30,845 nucleotides of DNA from Pseudopedobacter sp043763845 (lineage in GTDB: Bacteria > Bacteroidota > Bacteroidia > Sphingobacteriales > Sphingobacteriaceae), in the NCBI GenBank assembly GCA_043763845.1, contig JAYULE010000175.1, forward strand, positions 1-30,845, in the 5' to 3' direction. A program made the translations under genes and the position numbers. Of this stretch, positions 22,033 to 30,845 are shown one piece after another (the first letter of the stretch is position 1; each line of letters starts with the position of its first letter). A model generated the notes under the pieces. It was not told the DNA's origin. It searched no databases and saw only the letters and a program-made list of their open reading frames with translations.

Positions 22033-23949
22033 ATGGCCACACCCGTAAACTACAACGACGATAGCATAAAATCACTAGACTGGAAAGAGCACATTCGCTT
22101 ACGCCCGGGTATGTACATAGGCAAACTGGGCGATGGTACCGCCTACGATGATGGTATTTATGTGCTACTGAAAGAAATTATGGACAACTCTATTGATGAG
22201 TTTGTGATGGGTGCTGGCCGTACAATTGATATTAACGTAAGCGACCATAAAGTCTCTATACGCGATTATGGTCGTGGCATCCCGTTAGGAAAAGTGATAG
22301 ATTGTGTATCAAAAATAAATACTGGCGGCAAGTACGATTCTAGCGCTTTCCAAAAATCGGTAGGTTTAAATGGTGTGGGTACAAAAGCTACAAATGCCCT
22401 TTCGGGGAGTTTTACAGTACAATCGTACCGAGATAACCGTACCAAAAAAGCCGAGTTTGAGCAAGGTGTTTTAACCAACGATTTGCCCGAAACCGATTCC
22501 ACACAACGCAACGGAACCAGCATAACCTTTATTCCCGACGAAAGTATTTTCCGTAATTTTAAATACATACCCGAGTTTATTGAAAGTATGATTTGGAATT
22601 ACGTTTTCCTAAACACTGGCCTAACCATAAATTTTAACAACCAAAAATATTTTTCAGAACGGGGCTTGTTTGATTTACTAACACGTAATACCGATGCCGA
22701 AGCTAACCGTTACCCCATTATTCACCTAAAAGGCGATGATATTGAACTTGCCATTACCCACGGCCAACAATATGGCGAAGAATATTATTCGTTTGTAAAC
22801 GGCCAGCACACTACCCAAGGCGGCACACACCAGCAAGCGTATAGGGAAGCGGTGGTAAAAACCATCCGCGAGTTTTATAAAAAAGAGTACGATGCATCGG
22901 ATATTAGGGCAAGTATGGTTGCTGCAATTTCGGTAAGGGTGCAAGAACCTGTTTTCGAGTCGCAAACTAAAACTAAGCTGGGTTCTATAAACATTGGTCC
23001 GTATGGGCCTTCGGTAAAAACGTTTGTAAACGATTTTATAAAACGAGAGCTTGATAATTACCTCCATAAAAACCCCGAAACTGCCGATGCGCTAATGAAA
23101 CGCATTTTACAATCGGAAAGGGAACGTAAAGATATTGCCGGCATTAAAAAACTGGCAAACGATAGGGCAAAAAAAGCATCGCTACACAACCGCAAACTGC
23201 GAGATTGCAAGGCACATTTAGACGATGATAAAAAAGACGAAGAAACCCGTAAAAACACAACTCTGTTTATTACCGAGGGAGATTCGGCTTCGGGATCGAT
23301 AACCAAAGCCCGCAATGTACAAACACAAGCCGTTTTCAGCTTAAAAGGTAAGCCCTTAAACGCTTTTGGTTTAACCAAAAAAGTGGTGTACGAAAACGAG
23401 GAATTTAACCTTTTACAACACGCCTTAAATATTGAAGATGGGTTGGATGGTTTGCGTTACAACAATATTGTGGTTGCCACCGATGCCGATGTGGATGGGA
23501 TGCACATACGCCTGTTGTTAATGACTTTCTTTCTGCAATTTTTTCCGGATTTGGTAAAAACTGGTCACGTATTTATTTTGCAAACGCCATTATTTAGGGT
23601 TCGTAATAAAAAGGAAACTATTTATTGTTATAGCGATGAAGAGCGTGTTTTAGCTATTGATAAACTAGGGGCAAAACCCGAAATTACAAGGTTTAAAGGT
23701 TTAGGTGAGATATCGCCCGACGAGTTTGAAAACTTTATTGGTAAAGATATTCGCTTAGACCCCGTTATCCTATCGGCCGATGTAAAAATAAAAAACCTTC
23801 TTGAATATTATATGGGCAAAAACACGCCCGATAGGCAAAAACACATTGTACAAAACCTAAGGATAGAAAAAGACGATGCCGAAGTTATTGCAAATGCCAA
23901 AGTAATTGCCGATGCTAAGTTGGAGTTGGCGGAAGAAGATGCGGCGTAA
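22033..23949 (+). CDS. parE: DNA topoisomerase IV subunit B
   Basis: The product has 638 residues from the ATG at 22033; an upstream in-frame start inside the preceding gene is not credible. The GHKL ATPase shows IRLRPGMYIG (21-30), EIMDNSIDE (Asn52), DYGRGIP (78-84) and GLNGVGTKATNALS. The transducer lysine loop is QTKTKLG (about 311-317). The TOPRIM domain has Glu415 in ITEGDSASGS and DADVD (Asp484, Asp486, Asp488). It forms the ATPase and TOPRIM half of topoisomerase IV, which unlinks daughter chromosomes. Length and motifs favour the Bacteroidota ParE-like branch over GyrB, which would be a little longer. parC normally follows in related genomes but is absent here. Confidence 0.88.
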   Translation: MATPVNYNDDSIKSLDWKEHIRLRPGMYIGKLGDGTAYDDGIYVLLKEIMDNSIDEFVMGAGRTIDINVSDHKVSIRDYGRGIPLGKVIDCVSKINTGGKYDSSAFQKSVGLNGVGTKATNALSGSFTVQSYRDNRTKKAEFEQGVLTNDLPETDSTQRNGTSITFIPDESIFRNFKYIPEFIESMIWNYVFLNTGLTINFNNQKYFSERGLFDLLTRNTDAEANRYPIIHLKGDDIELAITHGQQYGEEYYSFVNGQHTTQGGTHQQAYREAVVKTIREFYKKEYDASDIRASMVAAISVRVQEPVFESQTKTKLGSINIGPYGPSVKTFVNDFIKRELDNYLHKNPETADALMKRILQSERERKDIAGIKKLANDRAKKASLHNRKLRDCKAHLDDDKKDEETRKNTTLFITEGDSASGSITKARNVQTQAVFSLKGKPLNAFGLTKKVVYENEEFNLLQHALNIEDGLDGLRYNNIVVATDADVDGMHIRLLLMTFFLQFFPDLVKTGHVFILQTPLFRVRNKKETIYCYSDEERVLAIDKLGAKPEITRFKGLGEISPDEFENFIGKDIRLDPVILSADVKIKNLLEYYMGKNTPDRQKHIVQNLRIEKDDAEVIANAKVIADAKLELAEEDAA

Positions 23950-24012
23950 AATACTTTTATGTAATTTAAAGAGGTCATATAAACTTTTTTTCAACTCTTT
24001 TGAATTAATAAT

Positions 24013-24234
24013 CTGAGTTCGATTAATAAATACTGTTTTTGTAATGATTAGGGCGTTTTAACACGCCGTCCGCTATATCTTTTATCCCCCCAGCCCCCAG
24101 GGGGATTTTTAACGTGTACCCCCTTTGGGGGAAGGGGGATAAAAAAAGGATGCCACTACTGCCGTTAACGCTTTAAAATCTTAAATAACATTGATTTACA
24201 GCAAATTACACTTTAGTTTAATAATCGAACTCAG
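24013..24234. mobile_element. ~220-bp element with 18-bp terminal inverted repeats and GC-rich palindromes (MITE- or REP-like)
   Basis: CTGAGTTCGATTAATAAA (24013-24030) and TTTAATAATCGAACTCAG (24217-24234) are inverted repeats matching at 17 of 18 positions. Between them lies a GC-rich block, 24080-24141. It contains CCCCCAGGGGG-type and CCCCCTTTGGGGG palindromes and is itself bounded by TATCCCCC and GGGGGATA. A GGCGT/ACGCC hairpin lies near 24051-24066. There is no ORF. I see no clear target-site duplication. The interval 23950-24276 contains nothing else. Confidence 0.55.
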
Positions 24235-24276
24235 GTTACTAACAATCACACTAATTATTAGTAAATAAAAGTTAAG

Positions 24277-27200
24277 CTATTTTACTAATAACCTAAGATC
24301 CTCGTTTACCAAATTATTAATATGTGCCGATATAGTTTTTAATTTAATAAAATAGTTACCCGGCTTTAAAAACGGAAGATTAAAAGCTTCATCTTGTGCA
24401 GCGAAACTATTCATTGTTACATTTCTTTTGAATATCAATTTTCCTAAATAATTATAAATCAAAAATTGTACTTTTTGGCCTTGTTGTGGCCTGTTAAAAC
24501 GTAAAGAAAATTGCCCATTAGTTGCGGGGTTAGGGTATAGCGTAATTAACTTGGTATCTAAAGTTATATTAAATACAGCATCTGTAACATCTGTTTGCAA
24601 CTGGCCTTTTACTGCATAAGTTTTAAGGGTAACGTTACTTTTAAGTTTTAATGGTATGGTGTAAACTGATGATGATGCTGTAGGTATTGTACCATCTAAC
24701 GTATAATAAATTACAGAGTTGGGCAAACTACTCGCAATACTTACACTTACTTCTTTTTGTGCGGTTGCCCCATTTGGGGTAATGGTTAATGTTGGTTTAG
24801 TAATGGTGTAGTTAACTTCGCTAACTTCGCCAACATTTTGGTTACGTATTGCAATTGCTTTTATTTGAGTAGTGTAAGAGCTGATGGATATAGGTGCTAT
24901 ATAAAGAGTAGATGCTGATGTGGGTGTTTTTCCATCAAGGGTGTAATAAATTGCTGCACCGTTTACCGATGCTAATGTGCAATTAAAAACATCGGTTTGT
25001 ATGCCCGATGCGGGCAATATAACAACATTTGGACCTGTAATAGTAAATAGCGCCTCGGATACATTACCAATTAATCCGTTTACGATGGCTACCGATTTTA
25101 TTTTTCGAGTATTCTCTATTTTTATGGGTTGGTTGGTATAAAGTGTTGAGTTGGCAGTGGGCGTTTCATCATTTAAAGTGTAATATATAGTTGCATTGGG
25201 TAAACCCGAACTAAGGCTTACATCAACATTATCAACAAAAGCCCCCCCGTTAGGATTTATTAACACATTTTGCAAACTGGAGGTTATAAATGTTGCTGTT
25301 GCCACCGCACTAATTTTATTGTTTACAATACCAATTGCATTAATAGTTGTGTTAGAAACTACGTTTATAGGATTACTATATACCGCTGATGCTGATGTAG
25401 GTATGCTACCATCTATAGTGTAATAAATAACACCTTCGCGAAATTGTGTAGTTAAATTTACTGCTGTTTGGCCATCAATAACGCCACCATTTGGCGATAT
25501 GGTAACCGGTGGGCCAATTATGGTAATTACAGATGTAGCAATTTCGCTTACTACAAGTTTATTAAAAGCTTTTGCTTTAATAGTTAGGCTTTCATTAACA
25601 AAAATTGGACTACCAGTGTAAAAGGTTGAGTTTTTAGTGGGGTTGCTACCATCTAAAGTGTATCTTATTTCGTTAAGATCGGTACCCACTGTACTAAGTA
25701 TTACAAAAGTTTGAACGGTATAATTGCCTGTAGGCTGTGATATTAAAACCTCTAAAGGAGGTATGTTTTTACGCTGGGTAACGTAAATATTTGCTGTTGC
25801 TACTTCGGTAACTGCAACACTATCAACAAATACTATTGCTTTTATATATATACTATCGGTTATGGTAAATGGTTGGGTAAATAACGTAGAATTTAAATTT
25901 GGTGTGCTGCCATTTATGGTATATCTAATAGTTACGTGTTCGCCAGTAATTTCGGTTTTAATATTTACGGTAGCACTATCAATTAAATCGCCACTGTTTG
26001 GAGTGATGGTTGGTGGTAAATTTGTTGTAGGACCAACTACCCAGCCGGGTTTTCCGAATTCAAATGCTCCTAAATCTACATTTCCGATATACGGATCGTT
26101 AAATAAAAAATAATTTACGCCTTTATCTATGGCATTGGTGGCAGTATTTTTTAGTTGATAATTTCGTTGGGGTGCGTTTACAAATAATGAGCTGGCATTT
26201 ACATTGGCATTAAATAAATTATTGGTTTGTACTGCTCTTGATAGTGAAGAAGAATTAAAAGGGCTACTAAATATGTTGTTACGTATGGTATCGGCAATGC
26301 CATCATTACAGCAATCGCCAATGTTTACTTGACCATTAAGAGGGCTAATAAATGTGTTGTTGTAAATTGATAAGTATGGCGATGTATTTATTAACAATGA
26401 TTCGTACATGCCATAAACCACATTATGATCTACAAACCATTGGCCTGGATTAAAATCAAAATAAATTGCATAAGCTGCATAAGGGGTTCTATTTGGGCTA
26501 AAGGTTTTATAAATTAAGTTATGGTCTATACGGCCCCAATTACCTTCCAGCCCTGTTGCATCAATGTACCCACTATCGTTACTACGCAACAAGCAATCGT
26601 ATATACGGTTATGGTGAATGCGAGCTATACCCTTTTTATTAGGATCGGAGTTGGTAAGTCCACCAAAATTAATGGCCATTACCGTGGTGTTAAAAATAGT
26701 GTTGTAGCCTATTTCTCCATCAATACAAACATACGAAGTACTAATTGCGCCAGCATTACTGCATGTATAATTCACCTCTGATATGGTGTTGTTTAGTATT
26801 TTATTGCCTACGCCAAGCAAACAAATGCCAGGCCCTGCGGCATATTTAATATCGCAGTTTTTAATCACGTTATTGCGCCCACTAACTACAAAACCCGACC
26901 GCCCATACCACTGGCTTTGCCAATTACCTCCCGAGTTTGTAAAATGGGTTAAATACTTTGCCGTTAAACCATCCAAAGTAATATCATGGGCATCTTCAAC
27001 AATTACATTTATTCGGGAATTAGATTTTACATCGGTTGATATGGTGCAACCAAACAAATTTAATTTGCGTATGGTATAGCTACTTCTGTTATCGGTGCTG
27101 CTACTGCTAGAAAAAGCAAAGTCCCTTTTTTTAGCTTCTACCGTATTTGTTCCGCTTATTGTATCATTATTTGGCGCTAAACCATTGGGTGTATGTACAT

Positions 27201-28014
27201 AAATTATATTGCCGGTTTTCCACCATTCGCCAGGGCTTAGTAAAGCGGCCACCCCACCTGTTGCTTCAACACCAGCTTTTGTGGGGTTAAATAAATAAAA
27301 TTCTGTTCGTTCTCCCATTTGAAAAGGGCCGTTGGCTAACCTAGGCCTTTCTCTAAAGTTAAAGGTAATGGTATGTTCTGCTTTGCTGGTTGCGGTAACC
27401 ACGCCTGTCCATCCTATACCATCGTTACCACCAATAGATAGGTTTAAAAAAATTGTTGCACCCACCCAACGGCCATCAGGTTCGTTAAAACTTGATACTG
27501 TAAAAGTTGCTAAGTTACCTTCAGCACTTATTTCTTGTACAATCGCATCGGTAGGAATACAAAGATTGTTAGATGTTTGATCGGGCCAGCGGGCATATTG
27601 TATCATTTGTCGGTTTACAAATAACTGATTACTTGGGTGGCGAAGGCTTTCGTTATTGGGTGCATTAAAATCCATAGTGGTTTGGTAAACCGCACTATTA
27701 GGAAGTTGAGTCCAGTTTTTAAGCACCTCGGTACCATTTATCGTTACTATTTCGTTTTGGTAAGATTGGTAGGTTACTCCATCTTTAGTCATCTTTACTT
27801 CTTCACGGTAAACACCAGTCTTAATATTTACTACATCTCCCGGTTGGGCAACATCTGCAGCTTGTTGTATGGTTTTAAACGGATTTTCTAAACTACCATC
27901 GCCCTTTTGGGTATTTGCTGCCCATACATAAATATCTTTAGCATAGGCGTGGGTTGCAATAAATAATAAAAAAATTGTAAATAAACAGATGGTTGCTTTT
28001 TTTAATAAACACAT
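24277..28014 (-). CDS. T9SS-exported right-handed beta-helix protein with six chitobiase-C-terminal-like repeats
   Basis: The protein has 1245 residues. A signal peptide (about 1-25, ending AYAK) is followed by a DUF1565-like start (GSLENPFKTIQQAADVAQPG, 40-59) and a parallel beta-helix (about 300-620) with PbH1-type turns (NNVIKNCDIKYAAGPGI, NKILNNTI, GEIGYNTI, ARIHHNRIYD, GRIDHNLIY, WFVDHNVVY). Six CHB_HEX_C-type repeats (about 665-1150) then carry YYTLDGxxPTxxSxxYxxP, and a type A T9SS sorting domain ends the protein (about 1154-1245, LYPNPATNGQFSL...LKPGNYFIKLKT). It should cross the outer membrane by T9SS and be surface-bound or released. The helix fold is typical of polysaccharide lyases and glycan-binding proteins, but I cannot identify catalytic residues. 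It stands alone. Confidence 0.88.
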   Translation of the reverse strand: MCLLKKATICLFTIFLLFIATHAYAKDIYVWAANTQKGDGSLENPFKTIQQAADVAQPGDVVNIKTGVYREEVKMTKDGVTYQSYQNEIVTINGTEVLKNWTQLPNSAVYQTTMDFNAPNNESLRHPSNQLFVNRQMIQYARWPDQTSNNLCIPTDAIVQEISAEGNLATFTVSSFNEPDGRWVGATIFLNLSIGGNDGIGWTGVVTATSKAEHTITFNFRERPRLANGPFQMGERTEFYLFNPTKAGVEATGGVAALLSPGEWWKTGNIIYVHTPNGLAPNNDTISGTNTVEAKKRDFAFSSSSSTDNRSSYTIRKLNLFGCTISTDVKSNSRINVIVEDAHDITLDGLTAKYLTHFTNSGGNWQSQWYGRSGFVVSGRNNVIKNCDIKYAAGPGICLLGVGNKILNNTISEVNYTCSNAGAISTSYVCIDGEIGYNTIFNTTVMAINFGGLTNSDPNKKGIARIHHNRIYDCLLRSNDSGYIDATGLEGNWGRIDHNLIYKTFSPNRTPYAAYAIYFDFNPGQWFVDHNVVYGMYESLLINTSPYLSIYNNTFISPLNGQVNIGDCCNDGIADTIRNNIFSSPFNSSSLSRAVQTNNLFNANVNASSLFVNAPQRNYQLKNTATNAIDKGVNYFLFNDPYIGNVDLGAFEFGKPGWVVGPTTNLPPTITPNSGDLIDSATVNIKTEITGEHVTIRYTINGSTPNLNSTLFTQPFTITDSIYIKAIVFVDSVAVTEVATANIYVTQRKNIPPLEVLISQPTGNYTVQTFVILSTVGTDLNEIRYTLDGSNPTKNSTFYTGSPIFVNESLTIKAKAFNKLVVSEIATSVITIIGPPVTISPNGGVIDGQTAVNLTTQFREGVIYYTIDGSIPTSASAVYSNPINVVSNTTINAIGIVNNKISAVATATFITSSLQNVLINPNGGAFVDNVDVSLSSGLPNATIYYTLNDETPTANSTLYTNQPIKIENTRKIKSVAIVNGLIGNVSEALFTITGPNVVILPASGIQTDVFNCTLASVNGAAIYYTLDGKTPTSASTLYIAPISISSYTTQIKAIAIRNQNVGEVSEVNYTITKPTLTITPNGATAQKEVSVSIASSLPNSVIYYTLDGTIPTASSSVYTIPLKLKSNVTLKTYAVKGQLQTDVTDAVFNITLDTKLITLYPNPATNGQFSLRFNRPQQGQKVQFLIYNYLGKLIFKRNVTMNSFAAQDEAFNLPFLKPGNYFIKLKTISAHINNLVNEDLRLLVK

Positions 28015-28252
28015 TGTATTAAAATATTTAGTAAAGAGTTTATGCTTAAATTTAAGTTTGGTTTAAAATAGAATGTTATGTTATATTGGTTTTAAAAACC
28101 TAAGTTATAAAATTATGTTATAGTGAATATTTAATTTTTAAAATTGATAGCAAAAATGTAAAAGGCGTATTTTAAAAATTTAATATATTTTAGAGAAATA
28201 CAAATACCAACTAAAACTTTACAGCATTAAGCTAACAAAAAAATAAATATAC

Positions 28253-29566
28253 TTAGTAAAAAAACCATTTAACCAGTTCTTTGTAAGATACCTTTTTGCC
28301 ATACATTAAAATACCTACCCTGTAAATGCGTGATGCTACCCAAGTGGTAAACACAAAACCTGCTACCAATAAAACCACAGAAAGCGCTAACTGCCAATTT
28401 GGTACGCCAAAGGGTATACGTATCATCATTGCTATGGGCGATGTAAACGGAATAATAGATAACCAAAATGCTAACGAACTATCGGGATTGTTTATAATCA
28501 CATTCATCCCAATTATAAATGTAAAAATTAGAGGCAAAGTAATAGGGAGCATAAATTGTTGGGTTTCGGTTTCGTTATCAACTGCCGAGCCAACAGCAGC
28601 AAATAATGCACTATAAATTAAATATCCACCAATAAAATAAAACAAAAAGCAACTAATTATATAAACAAAATCTAAAGTATCAATAGCTTTTATTACATTG
28701 TTAATAGGATTATCTGGGAGTTCATTCACTGTATTCTCAGCATTTTTTGTCACACTTTTTTGGGTGATTTTATCTTTTATATTTCCACCATCGTTTACCA
28801 ATATAAAACTTGCACCAGTGCTTAAACTTGTAGAAAGTATTATCCACAATAAAAACTGAGTTAAACCAACAGCACCAATTCCTAAAATTTTACCCAACAT
28901 AAGCTGAAAAGGCTTTACCGATGATACAATAACTTCGATAATTCGATTTGATTTTTCTTCTATTACTCCACGCATAACTTGCGCCCCGTAAATAAACAAT
29001 GCCATGTATATTAAAAAAGAAGTAACAAATCCAATTATTGCAGTTGCACCAATACTGGTATTTTTTTCCCCTTCATCTGATATATGCTTTGCGGTAATGC
29101 TAAGTTGGGCCACTGCTTGGTTTAAAACAGCAGTATCAATACCTGCAGCTAATAGCCTTTGCGTTTGTAAAATGGTTTGCATTTGGTTTTCAATATCATT
29201 TATCAAATTTAAACCTGGCTTTTTCTGCGATAGTATTTGAATGTTTCCGTTTTTTGTATAATTGGCATCAATATAAAGTAAAAAGCTTTCTTTATCGTTA
29301 TTCAAATCTTTTTTAGCTTTAATAAAAGAAGCATCAATGTAGTTGAAGTTAAGGTTTTTTTGATTTTTAAAATGATTGTTAAATATCCCACTTTTATCTA
29401 ATACTTTAACCTGTTGCACATCATTATCTCCCTTTACAAAAATTAAAAAAATAACAGCATACATTGCTATAATTAACGTGGGCACTAAAAAAGTCATTAT
29501 TAAAAATGATTTTTTTTGCACTCTTGATAAATATTCGCGGCTTATAATTAAAAAAACTTTACGCAT
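28253..29566 (-). CDS. ABC-2 type transporter permease (NatB-like)
   Basis: The 437-residue inner-membrane protein has one N-terminal helix (about 22-44), a large extracytoplasmic domain (about 45-175) and five further helices (about 178-200, 220-250, 310-330, 340-360, 390-420). The EEKSNRIIEVIVSSVKPFQLMLGKILG motif marks the ABC2_membrane_3/NatB class. It pairs with the ATPase gene upstream, overlapping it by 8 nt. NatAB exports sodium in Bacillus, but the substrate of Bacteroidota homologues is unknown. Confidence 0.88.
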   Translation of the reverse strand: MRKVFLIISREYLSRVQKKSFLIMTFLVPTLIIAMYAVIFLIFVKGDNDVQQVKVLDKSGIFNNHFKNQKNLNFNYIDASFIKAKKDLNNDKESFLLYIDANYTKNGNIQILSQKKPGLNLINDIENQMQTILQTQRLLAAGIDTAVLNQAVAQLSITAKHISDEGEKNTSIGATAIIGFVTSFLIYMALFIYGAQVMRGVIEEKSNRIIEVIVSSVKPFQLMLGKILGIGAVGLTQFLLWIILSTSLSTGASFILVNDGGNIKDKITQKSVTKNAENTVNELPDNPINNVIKAIDTLDFVYIISCFLFYFIGGYLIYSALFAAVGSAVDNETETQQFMLPITLPLIFTFIIGMNVIINNPDSSLAFWLSIIPFTSPIAMMIRIPFGVPNWQLALSVVLLVAGFVFTTWVASRIYRVGILMYGKKVSYKELVKWFFY

Positions 29567-30473
29567 AACTTACCGTATTTGGGTTTACTTTTTCGATAAA
29601 TATATCGTTAATAGATGGTATAATTTCTTGAACACTAATTATTTGCGCTTGCGGAATAATTGATAGCAATACCTGATTTAAATTTGCTGCTTCATTTAAT
29701 CTAATGTGGTATTCCTCATTATTATTTACAGAAGTGGCTTTTAAAATTTCAAAATTATCGAAATTGGTTTGGATAAGCGGTTTATCAACCATAATTTTAA
29801 AACTGCCATTACGGTAGCTGTTGCGGATGTCATTTAGGTTGCCATCTAATATTTTGTGAGATTTATTAAGTAGTACAATGTGTTGGCAAAGTGCTTCAAC
29901 CGATTCCATACGGTGGGTTGAGAATATTAAAGTTGCACCTTGTTTATTAAGTTCTAAAATTTCGTTTTTAATAACCTCGGCATTTACAGGATCAAATCCC
30001 GAGAAAGGTTCGTCTAAAATAATTAGCTCGGGTTGGTGTAAAATAGATGCTACAAACTGCACTTTTTGCTGCATTCCTTTAGATAGGTCTTCAACCTTTT
30101 TTTTCCACCAGCTTTCCATTTCCATTTTGGTAAACCAATATTTTGTTTTGGCTAGTGCATCCGCTCGGGTTAAACCTTTTAGGCGAGCTAAGTAAATTAA
30201 TTGCTCTCCAATTTCCATTTTCTTGTACAGGCCACGCTCTTCGGGCAAGTAACCAATTTTACTAATATGGGTTTGATTTAGTTTTGTACCATTAAAAAAA
30301 ATTTCCCCAGCATCGGGTGCGGTTATTTGGTTAATAATACGAATTAACGATGTTTTGCCCGCACCATTAGGCCCTAATAAGCCAAATATTTGACCAGTTG
30401 CAACCTCCATACTTACCTTATTTAAAGCCGTATGTTGGGCGTAATGTTTGGTAATGTTTTGGATTGATAGCAT
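29559..30473 (-). CDS. ABC transporter ATP-binding protein (NatA-like)
   Basis: The 304-residue ATPase has Walker A GLLGPNGAGKTSLIRI (about 32-47), Q-loop GYLPEERGLYKKM (about 73-85), signature LSKGMQQKVQF (about 129-139), Walker B LIILDEPFSGFDP (about 149-161) and switch His in FSTHRMES. A C-terminal DUF4162-like extension (about 215-300) is typical of NatA-type exporters. It is the first gene of the pair with the ABC-2 permease, with an 8-nt overlap, and powers export of an unidentified substrate. Confidence 0.92.
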   Translation of the reverse strand: MLSIQNITKHYAQHTALNKVSMEVATGQIFGLLGPNGAGKTSLIRIINQITAPDAGEIFFNGTKLNQTHISKIGYLPEERGLYKKMEIGEQLIYLARLKGLTRADALAKTKYWFTKMEMESWWKKKVEDLSKGMQQKVQFVASILHQPELIILDEPFSGFDPVNAEVIKNEILELNKQGATLIFSTHRMESVEALCQHIVLLNKSHKILDGNLNDIRNSYRNGSFKIMVDKPLIQTNFDNFEILKATSVNNNEEYHIRLNEAANLNQVLLSIIPQAQIISVQEIIPSINDIFIEKVNPNTVSYA

Positions 30474-30554
30474 TTTGTTCTATTCGTTTTTAAAGTTGTA
30501 TTAGATTATCAATTATAAATAAAAAATAAATCAAATAAGCAAAAAAAATTGCAG

Positions 30555-30592
30555 CAAAAAAAAATGCGAAATGTATCAAAACACTTCGCATT
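30555..30592 (-). terminator. Rho-independent terminator of the OmpA-family gene
   Basis: On the minus strand AATGCGAAGTGT and ACATTTCGCATT (30581-30592 and 30563-30574) form a 12-bp stem with one G-U pair and a 6-nt loop. A run of nine T follows. It begins about 20 nt after the OmpA-family stop codon. Confidence 0.88.
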
Positions 30593-30611
30593 AAAGTTTT
30601 TCCCTTTAAAA

Positions 30612-30845
30612 TTAGAACTTTAATATTCTAAAATCGGTACGTCTGTTGGCTTGATGCTCTTCATCTGTACATTCAACATTATTTTTACATTTATTTACCA
30701 ATATTTTTTCGCCATAGCCTTTTGCAGTAATTCTTTTTGAGTTTATGCCACGCCCAACAATGTAGTTAACGGCCGAAGTTGCCCTACGCTGCGAAAGTTT
30801 AAGATTGTATCTATCATTAGCTCTGCTATCGGTATGCGACCTCAA
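30612..30845 (-). CDS. OmpA-family protein, C-terminal peptidoglycan-binding domain (5' end outside window)
   Basis: Only the last 77 codons are present and the frame runs off the right edge. The apparent TTG start is really the Leu before RSHTDSRA. The segment carries the OmpA_C motifs SHTDSRANDRYNLKLSQRRA (the Asp and Arg bind diaminopimelate of peptidoglycan), VNYIVGRGINSKRITAKGYGE and the final NRRTDFRIL. A short insertion with two Cys (CKNNVEC) precedes the last helix, as in many Bacteroidota OmpA-like lipoproteins. The protein anchors the outer membrane to the wall. Confidence 0.9.
   Translation of the reverse strand: MRSHTDSRANDRYNLKLSQRRATSAVNYIVGRGINSKRITAKGYGEKILVNKCKNNVECTDEEHQANRRTDFRILKF

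Noticed and set aside
24080..24141. GC-rich palindromes after parE as only a parE terminator
   Set aside because: They begin about 130 nt after the stop, lack a clean T run and are enclosed by longer inverted repeats, so a repeat element explains them better.
1..30845. tRNA, rRNA or riboswitch
   Set aside because: No cloverleaf with a GGTTCGA-type arm, rRNA-like block or known riboswitch core was recognised in the gaps between genes; I could not run a covariance search.

Overview
The window is a stretch of a Bacteroidota chromosome, most like Sphingobacteriia or a relative. Evidence: AT-rich DNA (about one third GC by eye), promoters of the TTTG-N19-TAnnTTTG type, OMP_b-brl_3 and Porin_10 outer-membrane proteins, CarboxypepD_reg-like domains, a type IX secretion (T9SS) C-terminal domain, and the lpxK-punA gene pair. 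I see no tRNA, rRNA, CRISPR array or complete insertion sequence.

Layout. (1) 1-5.9 kb, all minus strand: a compact accessory cluster that reads, in transcription order, XRE regulator, 49-residue secreted Cys-rich peptide, membrane-anchored propeller-like protein, MauE/DoxX redox membrane protein, TonB-type outer-membrane barrel, and an O-antigen-ligase-like protein cut by the window edge. The regulator is preceded by a (CTCA)16 tetranucleotide tract, and the barrel gene contains a G10 homopolymer. Both are slippage-prone, so the cluster looks phase-variable. It is the best candidate for an undescribed system here: a small disulfide-containing peptide with its own redox and surface machinery. 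(2) 5.9-6.9 kb: gene decay, with a broken PIN-domain toxin-antitoxin module lying between the intact 3' end of an AMP nucleosidase gene and a worn second copy of that 3' end. (3) 6.9-19.6 kb: mostly housekeeping and envelope genes. These are AMP nucleosidase, an NlpC/P60 peptidase, pyruvate dehydrogenase E1-alpha and E2, a lipid A kinase-purine nucleoside phosphorylase-porin operon, a serine beta-lactamase-like protein, a lipoprotein and a small barrel. (4) 19.6-22.0 kb: accessory genes, namely an orphan MNT nucleotidyltransferase, a HigB-type toxin gene interrupted by an amber codon with its HigA antitoxin intact, and an AlbA_2/Schlafen-type protein. (5) 22.0-24.0 kb: topoisomerase IV subunit B without the expected parC neighbour, followed by a ~220 bp element bounded by 18-bp inverted repeats with GC-rich palindromes inside. 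(6) 24.3-30.8 kb, minus strand: a 1245-residue T9SS-exported beta-helix protein with six chitobiase-C-terminal-type repeats, a NatAB-like ABC exporter, and the 3' end of an OmpA-family gene with a clear terminator.

A recurring theme is that toxin-antitoxin modules survive only on the antitoxin side: the PIN module is dead, HigB is truncated beside an intact HigA, and MNT has no HEPN partner.
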